Below, in pieces: positions 11,487 to 22,465 of a stretch of DNA of 64,000 bases (its first letter is position 1; the number at the start of each line of letters is the position of its first letter). Location of the stretch: assembly GCF_963082655.1 (NCBI RefSeq), contig NC_081552.1, positions 186,567,409-186,631,408 on the forward strand, given 5' to 3'. The DNA comes from Stomoxys calcitrans (Eukaryota; Arthropoda; Insecta; Diptera; Muscidae). The notes under the pieces are model-generated. The model did no database searches. It had not been told where the DNA came from and saw nothing but the letters and a program-made list of their open reading frames with translations. A program made the translations under genes and the position numbers.

Positions 11487-12496
11487 TTTATACCCTCCAC
11501 TATAGGATGGGGGGTATACTAATTTCGTCATTCTGTTTGTAACTACTCGAAATATTCGCCTGAGACCCCATAAAGTATATATATTCTTCATCGTCGCGAC
11601 ATTTTATGTCGAGCTAGCCATGTCCGTCCGTCTATCTGTCGAAAGCACGCTAACTTCCGAAGGAGTAAAGCTAGCCGCTTGAAATTTTGCAAAAATACTT
11701 TATATTAGTGTAGGTCAGTTGGTATTGTAAATGGGCCATATCGGTCCATGTTTTGATATAGCTGCCATATAAACCGATCTTGGGTCTTGATTTGAGCCTT
11801 TAGAGTGCGCAAATCTCATCCGATTTGACTGAAATTTTGCACATAGTGTTTTAGTATCACTTCTAACAACTGTGCTAAGTATGGTTCAAATCGGCCCATA
11901 AATTGGTATAGCTGCCATATAAACCGATCTTGGGTCTTGACTTTTTGAGCCTCTAGAGAGCGCAATTCTCATGCGATTGAATTGAAATTTTGCACGACGT
12001 GTTTTGTTATGATATCCAACAACTGTGCTAAGTATGATTCAATTCGGTTCATAACCTGATATAGCTGCCATATCAACTGATCTGGGATCTTGACTTCTTG
12101 AGCCTCTAGAGGTCGCAATTATTATCCGATTTGACTGAAATTTTGCACAACGGATCCTCTCATGACCATCAACATACGTGTTTATTATGGTCTGAATCGG
12201 GCTATAGCCTGATACAGCTCCCATATAAATCGTACTCTCTATTTTATTTCTTGAGCCCCCAAAGGGCGCAATTCTTTTTCGAATTGGCTGACATTTTACA
12301 CAGGTCTCCAACATATAATTTAATGGTGGTCTAAACCGGATCATATCTTGATATCGCACTAATAGCGGAGCAAATCTTTTCTTATATCATTTTTTGCCTA
12401 AGAAGAGATGTCGGGAAAAGAACTCGACAAATGCGCTCCATGGTGGAGGGTATATAAGATTCGGCCCGGCCGAACTTAGCACGCTTTTACTTGTTT
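11487..12496 (+). mobile_element. HINE-A, complete but short
   Basis: It has both ends (TTTTTATACCCTCCAC and CACGCTTTTACTTGTT with the TTCGGCCCGGCCGAA hairpin). The GTCC block is very short, only a few units near 11,623-11,640. Fewer central units than in the 8.7-kb copy account for its 1.0-kb length. Confidence 0.9.
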
Positions 12497-12562
12497 CTGA
12501 TATTTTTGGTATGGGTAAGCCGAAGATGCTCACCAGTGCGCAACGGTGACATTAGACAATAG

Positions 12563-12735
12563 GCCGAAAAAATTGGAAATTCAATTGATTTTAAAAATAG
12601 ACAAAATGATGACAATGTGATTCGAAACAATAGCGAGCATCACCAACAACAAATTCAGCGCCATCTATTGGGGGATAGAAGTTATTTGAATAGCCAAGCA
12701 AACCCGAACAAAGAAAAAGAGCGCGAGAGGTACAG
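12563..12735 (+). CDS. Candidate host exon (unidentified), 173 bp
   Basis: The segment runs from an acceptor-like GACAATAG to a consensus donor TACAG/GTGAGT. One frame is open for 57 codons and includes NRQNDDNVIRNNSEHHQQQ, then HLLGDRSYLNSQANP, then NKEKERERY. The polar, Gln/Asn- and Lys/Glu-rich composition is common in disordered regions of fly regulatory proteins. It starts in phase 0 and ends two bases into a codon, compatible with the exon proposed at 15,120. The acceptor has a poor pyrimidine tract, so the true 5' limit may differ. The motif GCGCCATCTATTGG inside it also occurs in some insect repeats, so a transposon origin is possible. The product is not recognised. Confidence 0.42.
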
Positions 12736-12889
12736 GTGAGTGTGTTCAAAGTTGATCATATTCTTTTCACTACTGTTTTGACAAGTTGTCTGTTCTTCAA
12801 ATAAATAAAACAAAGGAACAAACCTTTGACTGCTTTCGGTATTTTTTGTTAAATCCTCCTACCCTGGGACAAGCTTCCACAATAGTCAA

Positions 12890-14367
12890 AAGTTCTCTAA
12901 AAACATGGCCGCAAACAGGACGTATTTACTGACCATGGGAATATGGGGCTTAATTAAAAGGTATTTGAGTGTAGAATTAGAATCTGATAACCAAATATGG
13001 GATCAAGTGTTTGGGGGCCGCCTCTCCCCAAAAACATCCCTCAAAGGGGACAAATTTACGACCATAGCCGCATGGGGCTCAAATGCAAGGTCTTTGGGAG
13101 TAAAGAACGAATCTGATATCTATATTTGGGAAAAGTGTCTAAGGGGCCACCCCACCACCACAACACCACTCAAATAATAAGTATTTGCTGACTTTTGCAA
13201 TATGAGGCTCAAATAAGCGAGTTTTTAGACTGGAACACGAATCCGATATATATTTTCAAGGCCAATTCACTGAGTGGCCGCCCATCCACCAAAACACCCC
13301 CAAGCCGGTCACGTTTGCCGACTATGGAAATATGGGGCTCAAATTAAAGGTATTTGGGAGTAGACCACGTATCTGATATCAACATTAGGGGCCAACTGTT
13401 TAGGGGACGTCCCACCACCATAACAACCCGTATTTGGTCTTCAAGACAATTTGGGTCGTAAAGAGAGTGGAACTAAATATTTATAGTTTTTAGGGCCAAT
13501 ACACCAAACCGGACATATTTGCTGACTTTTGCAATAAGGAGTTTAAATGAGATTACAAAACGAATTTGATATCCGATTTTGAGGCCAATGGCAATATGGG
13601 GTTCAAATAAATGATATATAGATATATGAGAATGGAACACGTTGTTGATATATTTTCCGAGCTTAGTGTTTGGGGGACCAACCCAATCCCCAAAACACCA
13701 CTGATAAATCGGGCATATTTACCGGCCATCTCAATGTGGAGATTTAATGAAAGGTATTGGGAAGTAGAGCAAGAATTGATACCCACTTTCGGGACCAATT
13801 TTCTGGGGTCAACCCCTTTCCCAAAATACCCCAAGAGCAGCAATTTTTTAGCGACCATTGCAAAATGGGTCTCAAATAAAGGTATTTGGGAGTAGAATAC
13901 GAATTTCATATCCAAATTTAGAACAATGTATTTAGGGCATCACCCCTTCCCCAACGAATTTGATAACCTATTTTGGGGCCATGTGTTTGGGGGACGCCTC
14001 ATCGTGTAAACTCCCCTAAACCAATGGCAATATGGGCTTTAAATAAATGGTTTTTGAAAGAAGAGCACGATGCTGATATTTTTTCAGGGCCAAGCGCCTG
14101 GGGGACCACCTCACCTCCGAAAATACCTCTAAATCAGATATCATAAGAGTAGCGGGCTGAAATAAAGTATTTTAAGAATGGAGTACACCTTACATTCAAA
14201 CTTAAATTCGTAGACCAATAAAGATCATATGGGATTCGGACAAAGGCACTTATATTGTTAAATTGTTAGTCAAGCGATATACTATTTTCGTAGCATGGTA
14301 TTTCACTAAAAGCTCTTCAGTTGTCGAAAATAAATATTCCAAGGAAGCTTTTGTTCCATATAAAATA
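12890..14367 (-). repeat. Family E tandem-repeat element
   Basis: About nine diverged units of about 150-170 bp are seen, each with ATATGGGGCTCAAAT, AAAGGTATTTGGGAGTAGA and a CCACC/CCCCAAAACACC block. The right end (GGAAGCTTTTGTTCCATATAA) is the reverse complement of the head of the copy at 51,111. The two are therefore opposite-orientation members of one family. Open frames here are repeat translations. The class of the element is not known to me. Confidence 0.75.
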
Positions 14368-14395
14368 AAACAAGTAAAAGCGTGCAAGTAAAGCG
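14368..14395 (-). mobile_element. HINE-A tip scrap
   Basis: AAACAAGTAAAAGCGTGC is the outermost end of a HINE-A in reverse, directly abutting the family E head. Only the tip remains. Confidence 0.6.
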
Positions 14396-14399
14396 TGCG

Positions 14400-14800
14400 T
14401 CAGCTAGTAGTGCAATAAAAAAGTCATTTATTTACCGATTCTTACTATATATATATATATATATCGGCCGATTTTCACTCCTAGACGCACTGCGAGCGCA
14501 TTTATTGACCAATCTTCTTTGTACAACGGTTTCCTCGACGAATTCCACAATATCCATAAAGTTTGGCCGAAATCGGTTCAGATTTAGATATATCTCCCAT
14601 GTATTTGTTCGTCAGATTTTGGATGATTTGTTGTCATTTGCTCGAGATTTGATACAGGAATTTAATAATCTATCTGGATCCATCATCTATCTGGATACAT
14701 CAATTTTGTTTCAGAATTAGAGAACCTTTTGCGTTTATAGGGTAGGTGTAGGGTATTATTAAGTCGGCACCGCCCGACTTTTGCCTTTCCTTACTGTTTT
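14400..14800 (+). mobile_element. HINE-like family F, 3' part
   Basis: The stretch ends with GGTAGGTGTAGGGTATTATT, a perfect-looking hairpin AAGTCGGCACCGCCCGACTT at 14,761-14,780, and TTTGCCTTTCCTTACTG. This is the same plan as HINE-A and HINE-B with a different sequence. A (TA)n run and a unit with GATTTAGATATATCTCCCAT lie upstream. A second copy is in reverse at 37,370. Confidence 0.65.
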
Positions 14801-15119
14801 TATTTTTTGAAAAACTTTCCAGTAGCTCTTAATAAATCACCCTATATAAGGATACTTCGTCACCTATCTACATTTCATGATGGAAAGTATATCCCTATTT
14901 TTACACTTGTATAAATTCATATTTAAATTTTTATAACAAGTGTGGCAAAGGCAACATCGTAAGAAACACAAATTGTTTTTCTTAAATTTCGATTCAAATG
15001 GAAACGCAAATTGGAAAATGAACAAAATAAACATTAACAGAGCTGACGGTGCGTGGCAAATAGCTTTTCGCAGAGTTTTCTTTTTTTTTGCTTTTCGGTC
15101 AAATCTTCCTCCTTGCCAG
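14801..15119. other. No gene or repeat recognised
   Basis: AT-rich unique-looking sequence. A pyrimidine-rich tract (TTTTCTTTTTTTTTGC..CCTCCTTGCCAG) at its right end precedes the candidate exon at 15,120. Confidence 0.35.
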
Positions 15120-15199
15120 AATCAACATTGCCGAAGGCTTTGTCATCGAAATGCCAAGCAAAGGCAGCTGCATCTGTGCCACTCCAAGGATGCTACGAA
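15120..15199 (+). CDS. Candidate host exon (unidentified)
   Basis: A strong acceptor (long pyrimidine tract then CCTTGCCAG) opens a frame reading INIAEGFVIEMPSKG then SCICATPRMLR. Its codons are mostly C-ending (ATC, AAC, GCC, GGC, GTC, AGC, TGC), unlike the surrounding AT-rich DNA. The first base completes a codon begun by two bases, which fits the end of the 12,563-12,735 segment. The end at GAA/GTGAAAG is a guess: the frame stays open to 15,306, and another GT at 15,248 is possible. No family is recognised. Confidence 0.4.
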
Positions 15200-15295
15200 G
15201 TGAAAGGAAGCACATTTGTAGCTACAATAAACATACATACTTATATTGTATATGGGACAAACCACACTTGTTGGTATATATACATCTCGAAAAAT

Positions 15296-15850
15296 GGGTT
15301 TATTAGGTATCCACCAACAAAAGATGGAGTTAAGATTACTTTTTTCATCCACATATCTCAGTATCGACTTTCGACCTTACCAAATATACATAACACGTTC
15401 TTGATTGTCATTAAATTCTGACAATATCCATCTGTCCATTCAACCTTTTGTATGTCGTTATCACGCTACTGTCTTAAATGAAGAGAGTGAGCTTAATATT
15501 CGTGTAGAATTCGCAAGTTTAAGATAGGCTTCACCGAACAATGCCTTTATAGAGCCTCGCTATGTTCCAAGCTGTTGACGAGACCTATTAAGTTTCAAAA
15601 CAATGGGTATTTTGAAATCGATTTCAGTGCGATTTCAAACAGTAACCCGTAGTTGATTCCCTGATATCTGCGCCGACTTTAGACCGATCTCCCGATAACA
15701 GCTCTAAGCCCCTAAAACGACGCATATCTTTTAAGTTGTCAAAATACAACATTTGTTTAGACTGCATAGGAAAAAATCCGAGTTTTCCACATTGGTTAAA
15801 CATTTTTACAAACAAACACATAAAGTTCAGAAAAATGCATGAAATCTTTA
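15296..15850 (+). mobile_element. Old, degraded HINE-B-like element
   Basis: Weak but ordered matches to HINE-B are seen: TAGGTATCCACCAACAAAAGATGG, CGACCTTACCAAATATAC, GTTCTTGATTG, ATCTGTCCATTC, TTATCACGCTACTGTCTTAAA, and a late unit with AGACCGATCTCCCGAT. Similarity is low, which suggests an old insertion. Confidence 0.5.
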
Positions 15851-15887
15851 TTTGAATTGATAGTACGGTTCATATAATTTAATGTTC

Positions 15888-16195
15888 AAGGATTATTTCA
15901 TGCAAATGTTGACCGTGACTGCTCTCCAATTGTCCATCCGCTTAGTCCAATTTTGGCATACTTCAGTGTTGTCTTCCAATGTGTCAATTGAAGCGGGCTC
16001 TCTGTATAAACATAAACTTTAACAAAGCCTCACAAAAAATACTCTAAAGGCATTAAATCGCACGATCTAGGCGGCCAATTGACCAGTCCCGAAACCCGCC
16101 CCTAAATAAGTCCATTGTTACGCGTGCTGTGTGGCACTGTCTTGTTGAAACCACATGTCATGCAAGTCAAGGTCTTGCATTTTGGGCAAAAAAAA
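15888..16195 (-). pseudogene. Tc1/mariner-superfamily transposase C-terminal relic
   Basis: Minus-strand translation gives DLDLHDMWFQQDSAT, a cluster like the GPVNWPPRSCD region but degraded, then PASIDTLEDNTE and VCQNWTKRMD. These are blocks of the C-terminal half of an insect Tc1/mariner-superfamily transposase whose middle part carries DEAHFWLNGYVNKQ (seen at 47.5 kb). In-frame stops, a missing stretch between LEDN and VCQNW, and loss of the N-terminal two thirds mark it as dead. It is probably the same family as the foldback at 47,164. Confidence 0.75.
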
Positions 16196-16197
16196 AA

Positions 16198-17569
16198 AAC
16201 AAGTAAAAAGGCGTTAAGTTCGGCCGGGCCGAACTTTGGATACCCACCACCTCGGGAATATATGTAAACCACCTTTCATCAAAATTCGGTGGAAATTTCA
16301 TACCTTATGTCTTATATCAGTTATATCAAAATATGTTCCGATTTGGACCAAATACTAAAAGTACACTAGCTATATCTAAAAATAAACCGATCTGAACCAT
16401 ATACGACACGGATGTCGAAAAGCCTAACATAAGTCACTGTGCCAAATTTCAGTGAAATCGGATTATAAATGCGCCTTTTATGGGGCTAAGACCTTAAATA
16501 GCGATATCGGTCTATATGGCAGCTATATTCAAATCTCGACCGATCTGGGCAAAATTGAAGAAGGACTTCGAAGAGCCTAACCAAACTCACTGTCTCAAAT
16601 TTCAGCGACATCGGACAATAAATGCGTCTTTTATGGCCCCAAAACCTAAAACGTAGATATCGGTCAATACGGCAGCTATATCCAAATCTGAACCGATCTG
16701 TGCGATATTGCAAAAGTATGTCAAGGGGTTTAACTTAACTCACTGTCCCAAATTTTGGCGACATCGGATAATATATAAGCATTTTATGGGCCCAAAACCA
16801 TAAATCAAAAAATCAGTCTATATGGCAGCTATATCCAAATCTGAACCGATCTGGGCCAAATTTAAGAAAGATGTCGAAAGGCATAACACAACTCACTGTC
16901 CCAAATTTCAGCAAGATCGGATAATAAATGTGGCTTTTATGGGACTTAGACCCTAAATCGTATGATCGGTCTATATGTCAGCTATATCCAAATCTGGACC
17001 GATCTGAGCCAAATTCATGGAGGATGTCGAAGGGCCTAACACAACTCACTGTCCCAAATTTCAGCAAAATCTGATAATAAATGTGGCTTTTATGGGCCTA
17101 AGACCCTAAATTGGCATATCGGTCTATATGGCAGCTATATACAAATCTGGAGCGATCTGAGCCAAATTGACGGAGGATGTCGAAGGACCAAACACAACTC
17201 ACTGTCCCAAATTTCAGCAAAATCGGATAATAAATGTGGCTTTTATGGGCCTAAGACCCTAAATCGGCCGATCGGTCTATATGGGGGCTATATCAAGATA
17301 TAGTCCGATATAGTCCATCTTCGAACTTAACCTGCTTATGGACAAAAAAAGAATCTGTGCAAAGTTTCAGCTCAATATCTCTATTTTTAAAGGCTGTAGC
17401 GTGATTTCAACAGACAGACGGACAGTCGGACGGACATGTCTAGATCATCTTAGATTTTTACGCTAATCAAGAATATATATACTTTATAGGGTCGGAAATG
17501 GATATTTCGATGTGTTGCAAACGGAATGACAAAATTAATATACCCCATCCTTTGGTGGTGGGTATAAAA
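16198..17569 (-). mobile_element. HINE-B, full length (1.37 kb)
   Basis: This complete copy is the reference for the family. Reading rightwards it has AACAAGTAAAAAGGCGTTAAG, the hairpin TTCGGCCGGGCCGAA, TACCCACCACCTCGGGAATAT, and then central units of 153 bp (the ACCGATCTG markers near 16,847, 17,000 and 17,153 are 153 apart). The GACAGACGGACAG block, the GATCAAGAATATATATACTT core and TGGTGGTGGGTATAAAAA follow. It abuts a poly-A run on the left. No protein is encoded. Confidence 0.92.
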
Positions 17570-17667
17570 ATGTTGGATATCATTACATAGTTGTGCTCAC
17601 CATTCTCAATTACGTTAGGTTAGGATAGGATGAAAAGAGGGTGCAGATATTAATCCGCCCCATGCCA

Positions 17668-18500
17668 CTATGGACATACACCTAAGCCAGTAATCTTCTT
17701 GTTGTGCGCTCTAAAAACTATAAAGTAACCTCTTAAAAGAAAATTTAAATTAATTGTTTTCAATACCACTCTCCTAAGTTGGTTCATGTCTGATATTGTG
17801 TCTCCTCCTAAGTACCGGTATCTGTTGGACGCGAAAGCCGGGTAATGACAGAGGAAATGCTCCAACGTCTCATCATCTTCCCCGCATGCCCTACACATGC
17901 TATCACTTGCCGCACGGATTTTACATAAGTGAGCTCGTAGTCCTATGTGTCCTTTTATGATACCAATAGCTATACTGACCTCCTTCTTTCTTCCTTTCAC
18001 TAATAGCCTCGTCTTTTCACGATCTGGATCCCCCCATAGGATTTTCGCCGTCCTACCGACCGTTTCGCTGCTCCACAATGTTGCATGCGCATTCGTCGCC
18101 CACTCCCTTAACCAAGTTTATTGACGCCAATCCTCTGGCCTTCACCGCCAAATTGTCTGCCCTTTCTCCGTTATGGCCCGGCACCCAAACGATGCGGATT
18201 TTTCCATCTCCAGAGAAGGCGTTACTCTCCTTCTTACACTGCAAGACCGTTCGTGACCTTACCGTCCTGGTTGTTATTGCCCTTATGGCAATTTTACTGT
18301 CGGTAAAGATGTTCACACTCGACGTCCTCGCGCAAGCACCACACCACTTCACGCATTCCGTGATCGCCCGGATCTCCGCCTGAAGGACCGTATTATGGTC
18401 AGGTAGCCTAAAACAGATCTCAGTCCCTGGGTTCTCAATGTAGACCCCCAGGCCCACTCTGTCCTCTAGTTTTAATCCATCCGTGTAATATTATTTTCCA
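17668..18500 (-). pseudogene. LINE RNase H and CCHC C-terminus
   Basis: RNase H removes the RNA template during retrotransposition. Reading from about 18,500 leftwards, YTDGLKLEDRVG holds the first Asp, LQAEIRAI the Glu, and FTDSKIAIRAI the second Asp. RIVWVPGHNG..ERADNLA follows, where four residues (VRGN) present in the copy at 31.7 kb are lost. After a frameshift near 18,065 comes a C-terminal domain with CRACGEDDETLEHFLCHYPAF, a CCHC-type knuckle. It then ends at ITGLGVCP. Two frames are needed, so it is broken. Confidence 0.85.
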
Positions 18501-19238
18501 GACGGCAATACTAGAGTTCCGCCAATCCAAGACTGTGTCGAAGGCAGCAGTGCCTCGCACTTGACTTCAAGGTTCATCTCAGGTATCCGATCGGAAACCT
18601 CTCCCCTTCCTTCCAGGTTTCCTATCGGCGCCCCGATTATATCGCGATGGTATAAGCTGCTCCCATCCTCAATCCATCGCCTTAAGTCTCATAGCCGTAG
18701 TGGCTGCCTCATACTTAATTTATATGTCAATGGGTCGGATATCTAGAATAGTCTCCAGTGCCCTAGTGGGCGTGGTCCTCATCGCTCCGCCTATGACAAG
18801 ACAACATGTTCTCTGAACCTGTTGTATGGTCCTTATGTTGCACTTTTTCTCCATAGCAGTCCGCCAAACTACTGAGGCGTAGTAAATATTGGACTAATCA
18901 CGCTCCTGTAGAGCCAGTGAACTATCCTAGTATTCAGGCCCCATTTCGAGCTTACGGCCCGTCTACATAGTGCCCAACATCTGTTAGCCTTTTCAGTACG
19001 CTCCTGAATGTGACACTTCCAAATCAGTTTCCTGTCCTCGATGTCAATGCATACCGGCATCGAAGGATTCTTCTATTTTATGCACAATCTGCATGCTGTT
19101 TGTATTTGAGCAGTTCGCTGGATGTCATACTCTTAATCATGGTGTCCACAATACGTTCCATGGTTTTGAGTAGAAAGGATGTAAGCCTTATGGGTCTGTA
19201 GGCCTTTGGTGTCGCATAACTTGCCATGCCGGGCTTGA
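18501..19238 (-). pseudogene. LINE reverse transcriptase remnant
   Basis: At 19,078-19,238 the minus strand reads FILKPGMASYATPKAYRPI and LTSFLLKTMERIVD, the start of an RT domain, ending at LLKYKQHADC. The catalytic FADD/YADD region is deleted. The next block (18,869-19,060) reads DRKLIWKCHIQERTEKANR and SSKWGLNTRIVHWLY, which follows the RT core in LOA-type elements. Further left, AMRTTPTRALETILDIRP and KYEAATTAMRLKAMD continue towards RNase H with stops and shifts. Confidence 0.8.
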
Positions 19239-19518
19239 GTATAAACATCACAGCTACATTACGATCATCTTTGAAGAAGTACGGGCTATGCTTATTTGCG
19301 TATGCATTGAACCAAAAATGAGCTTCGTCAATCAATGGAGGAAGCGTGCGATGAATTTTCTTAACAGACCACGCATTTTAATAATAAAATTCAATAATTT
19401 GCAAGCGTTGTTCGTTTGTAAATGTTTGAAAGTAAACAAACCACGTGACAACAAACAAACGTGTGTGAGCTGTTTAAACCAGTGTTGCCAAAAAGATAAT
19501 AGTTAAAATATTACCCTT
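19239..19518 (-). pseudogene. Tc1/mariner-superfamily transposon scrap fused to the LINE
   Basis: From the right end the minus strand gives AAGGGTAATATTTTAAC (terminal repeat, with TA at 19,519-19,520), TNEQRLQIIEFYY (N-terminal helix-turn-helix region), then, after a large deletion, IDEAHFWFNAYANK and YFFKDDRNVAV. At about 19,238 the reading frame passes straight into the LINE RT start. The same blocks occur in the element at 47,164, but the terminal repeats differ, so it is a sister family. Confidence 0.75.
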
Positions 19519-19548
19519 TATACAGGAGCTTCATCTAAATCTGATCCG

Positions 19549-20661
19549 ATTTTTATACCCACCACCGAAGGATGGGGGTAAATTCATTTTGTCATACCGT
19601 TTGCAACATATCGAAATATCCATTTCCGACCCTATAAAGTATATATATTCTTGATCACCCTAAAAATCTAAGACAATCTGTTGAAATCACGCTACAGTCT
19701 TTAAAAATAGAGATATTGAGCTGAAATTTTGCACAGATTCTTTTTTTGTCCATAAGCAGGTTAAGTTCGAAGATGGGCTATATCGGACTATATCTTGACA
19801 CAGACCCCATTTAGACCAATTCGCCGACTTAGGGTCTTAGGCCGATAAAAGCCACATTAAGTATACTATTTTGGTGCAATTTGAGACTGTTAGTTGTGTT
19901 AAGTCAGTCGAAATTCTTCTTCAGTTTGGCCCAGATCGATTCAGATTTGGATGGTGCTGCCATAAAGACCGATCTCTCGATTTAAGGTATTAGGCCCATA
20001 AAAGGGGCATTTGTTGTCCCATTTTGCCAAAATTTGAGACAAAGAGTTGTGTTATACCACTCAACATCCCATTTTAATTTGACTCCGATATGTCCTCATT
20101 TAGATATATCTGCCATATAGACCGATCTCCCGATTTAAGGTTTTGGGCCCATAAAGGACACATTTATTATCCGATTTCGTCGAAAATTGGGACATTGAGT
20201 TGCGTTAGGCCTTTCGACAACTTTTTGCAATTTGGCCTAGATCGGTTGAGATTTGGATATAGCTGTCATATAGAGCGAGCTCTCCATTTAAGGTTTTGGC
20301 CCCATAAATGGCACATTTATAATCTGATTTCGCCAAAATTTTGACACAGAGATCTCTTCACTTAAGGTTTTGTGCCCATAAAAGCTGCATTTATTGCTCG
20401 ATTTAAGATTTTGGGCCAATAAAAGGTGCATTTACTGCCCGATGTCGCCGAAATTTGGGACAGTGAGTTGCGTAAAGACCTTCGACGTCCTTCTTCAATT
20501 TGGCTCAGATCGGTTCAGATTTGGATATAGCTGCCAAATAGATCGATATCTCGATTTAAAGCATTGGTCCCCTAAAAGGCACATTAAAAATCCGATTTCG
20601 CTGAAATTTGACACAGTGACTTATGTTAGGCTTTCCGACTATGTCGAATATGGTTCAGATC
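19549..20661 (+). mobile_element. HINE-B, 3' end missing
   Basis: It starts TTTTTATACCCACCACCG, has GTATATATATTCTTGATC, almost no GTCY block, and about seven central units with GACCGATCTC.CGATTTAAGG. It ends inside a unit where the same family continues in reverse. Confidence 0.82.
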
Positions 20662-20761
20662 TGTCTATAATAAATGTGGCTTTTATGGGCCTAAGACCCT
20701 AAATCGGCGGATCGGTCTATATGGCAGCTATATCAAAATCTGGACCAATCTGGGCCAAATC
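20662..20761 (-). mobile_element. HINE-B central-unit fragment
   Basis: AATAAATGTGGCTTTTATGGG and CGGTCTATATGGCAGCTATAT are the minus-orientation form of the HINE-B unit, joined head-on to the preceding plus-orientation copy. Confidence 0.7.
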
Positions 20762-22203
20762 AAACAAGTAAAAGCGTGCTAAGTTCGCCGGGCCGAATCT
20801 TATATACCCTCCACCATGGATCGCATTTGTCAAAAACTTTTCCCGGCATCTCTTCTTAGACAAAACAAGTAAAAGCGTGCTAAGTTCGGCCGCGCCGAAT
20901 CTTACATACCCTCCACCATGGATCGCATTTGTCCAGTTCTTTTCCCGGCATCTCTTCTTAGGCAAAAAAAAGGATATAAGAAAAGATTTGCTCTGCTATT
21001 AGAGCGATATCAAGATATGGTCCGGTCTGGACCACAATTAAATTATATGTTGGAGACCTGTGTAAAATGTCAGCCAATTCGAATAAGAATTGCGCCCTTT
21101 GTGGGCTCAAGAAGTAAAATAGAGAGATCAATTTATATGGAAGCTGTATCGGGCTATAGACAGATTCAGACCATCATAAACACGTATGTTGATAGTCATG
21201 AGAGGATCTGTCGTACAAAATTTCAGGCAAATCAGATAATAATTGCGACCTCTAGAGGCTCAAGAAGTCAAGTCCCCACATCTGTTTATATGACAGCTAT
21301 ATCAGGTAATGAACAGATTTGAACCATATTTGGCACAGTTGTTGGATATCATAACAAAATACTACGTGCCAAAATTCATTCAAATTGGATACGAATTGCG
21401 CCCTCTAGAAGCTCAAGAAGTCAAGACCCAAGATCGGTTTATATGACAGCTATATAAGGTTATGGACCGATTTGAACCATACTTGGCACGGTTGTTGGAT
21501 ATTGCAACAAAACATGTCGTGCAAAATTTCATTCCAATCGGATAAGAATTGCGCACTCTAGAGGCTCAGGAAGTCAAGACCCCAGATCGGTTTTTATGGC
21601 AGCTATATCAGGTTATGGACCGATTCGAACAATACTCAGCACAGTTGTTGGGTATAATAACAAAACACGTCGTGCAAAATTGCATTCCAATCGGATAAGA
21701 ATTGCGCACTCTAGAGGCTCAGAAGTCAAGACCCAAGATCGGTTTATATGACAGCTATATAAGGTTATTAACCGATTTGAACCATACTTGGCACAGTTGT
21801 TGGATATAGCAACAAAACACGTCGTGCAAAATTTCATTCCAATCGGATAAGAATTGCGCACTCTAGAGTCTCAAGAAGTCAAGACCCAAGATCGTTTTAT
21901 ATGGCAGCTATATCAAAACATGGACCGATATGGCCTATTTACAATACCAACCGACCTACACTAATAAGAAGTATTTGTGCAAAATTTTAAGCTGCTAGGT
22001 TTACTCCTTCGGAAGTTAGCGTGCATTTGACAGACAGACAGGCGGACGGACGGACAGACGGACGGACATGGCTAGATCGACATAAAATTTCACGACGATC
22101 AAGAACATATATACTTTATGGGGTCTCAGACGAATATTTCGAGTAGTTACAATCAGAATGACGAAATTAGTATACCCCCCATATAATGGTGGAGGGTATA
22201 AAA
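20762..22203 (-). mobile_element. HINE-A with two successive 3' ends
   Basis: A 100-bp HINE-A tip (20,762-20,861; hairpin and CCCTCCACCATGGATCGC, up to CTTAGACAA) is followed at once by a complete HINE-A (20,862-22,203) that begins again with AACAAGTAAAAGCGTGC and ends GGTGGAGGGTATAAAA. Central units have period about 153 bp. The break after the first tip is in the oligo-A/T tract next to TTGCCTAAGAAGAG. The same arrangement recurs at 57,593. Confidence 0.88.
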
Positions 22204-22431
22204 TGTGACTTGTGCGAAATTTTGTGACAGTCGGGCAACAAATGCGACCTGTACCTTGATTACAAGAATACATGGACAGATGGACCGACGGACAGACAGA
22301 CATAGCTAAATCGAATCAGGAAGTTATTCTAAACCGATCAGTATACTTATCAATGGGTCGAATTCGCCTCCATCTTAGCACAAAGTTATAATACCATGTA
22401 CCACAGTGGTGATGTAGGGTATAAAAACCAA
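22204..22431 (-). mobile_element. HINE-like family C, 5' end
   Basis: It contains GGACAGATGGACCGACGGACAG, CGAATCAGGAAGT, CTTATCAATGGGTCGAATTC and ends CCACAGTGGTGATGTAGGGTATAAAAA. The start motif (in reverse) is TTTTTATACCCTACACC. A longer copy lies at 45,932-46,543. Confidence 0.75.
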
Positions 22432-22465
22432 ACCATAGCATACATTCCAACTATATTTAAAACAG

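Larger units (their letters stand above)
17612..19238 (-). mobile_element. LOA-like LINE, 3' part with internal deletion
   Basis: This is a 5'-truncated non-LTR retrotransposon whose 3' end lies at the left (ACGTTAGGTTAGGATAGG). It holds, in its own order, a scrap of RT fingers, a deletion removing the RT catalytic core, the RT thumb region, RNase H and a CCHC knuckle. The same 3' end recurs in the opposite orientation at 40,462 and a related piece at 31,359. RNase H after RT is typical of the I/LOA/R1 group in flies. Assignment to LOA is by resemblance only. Confidence 0.8.
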
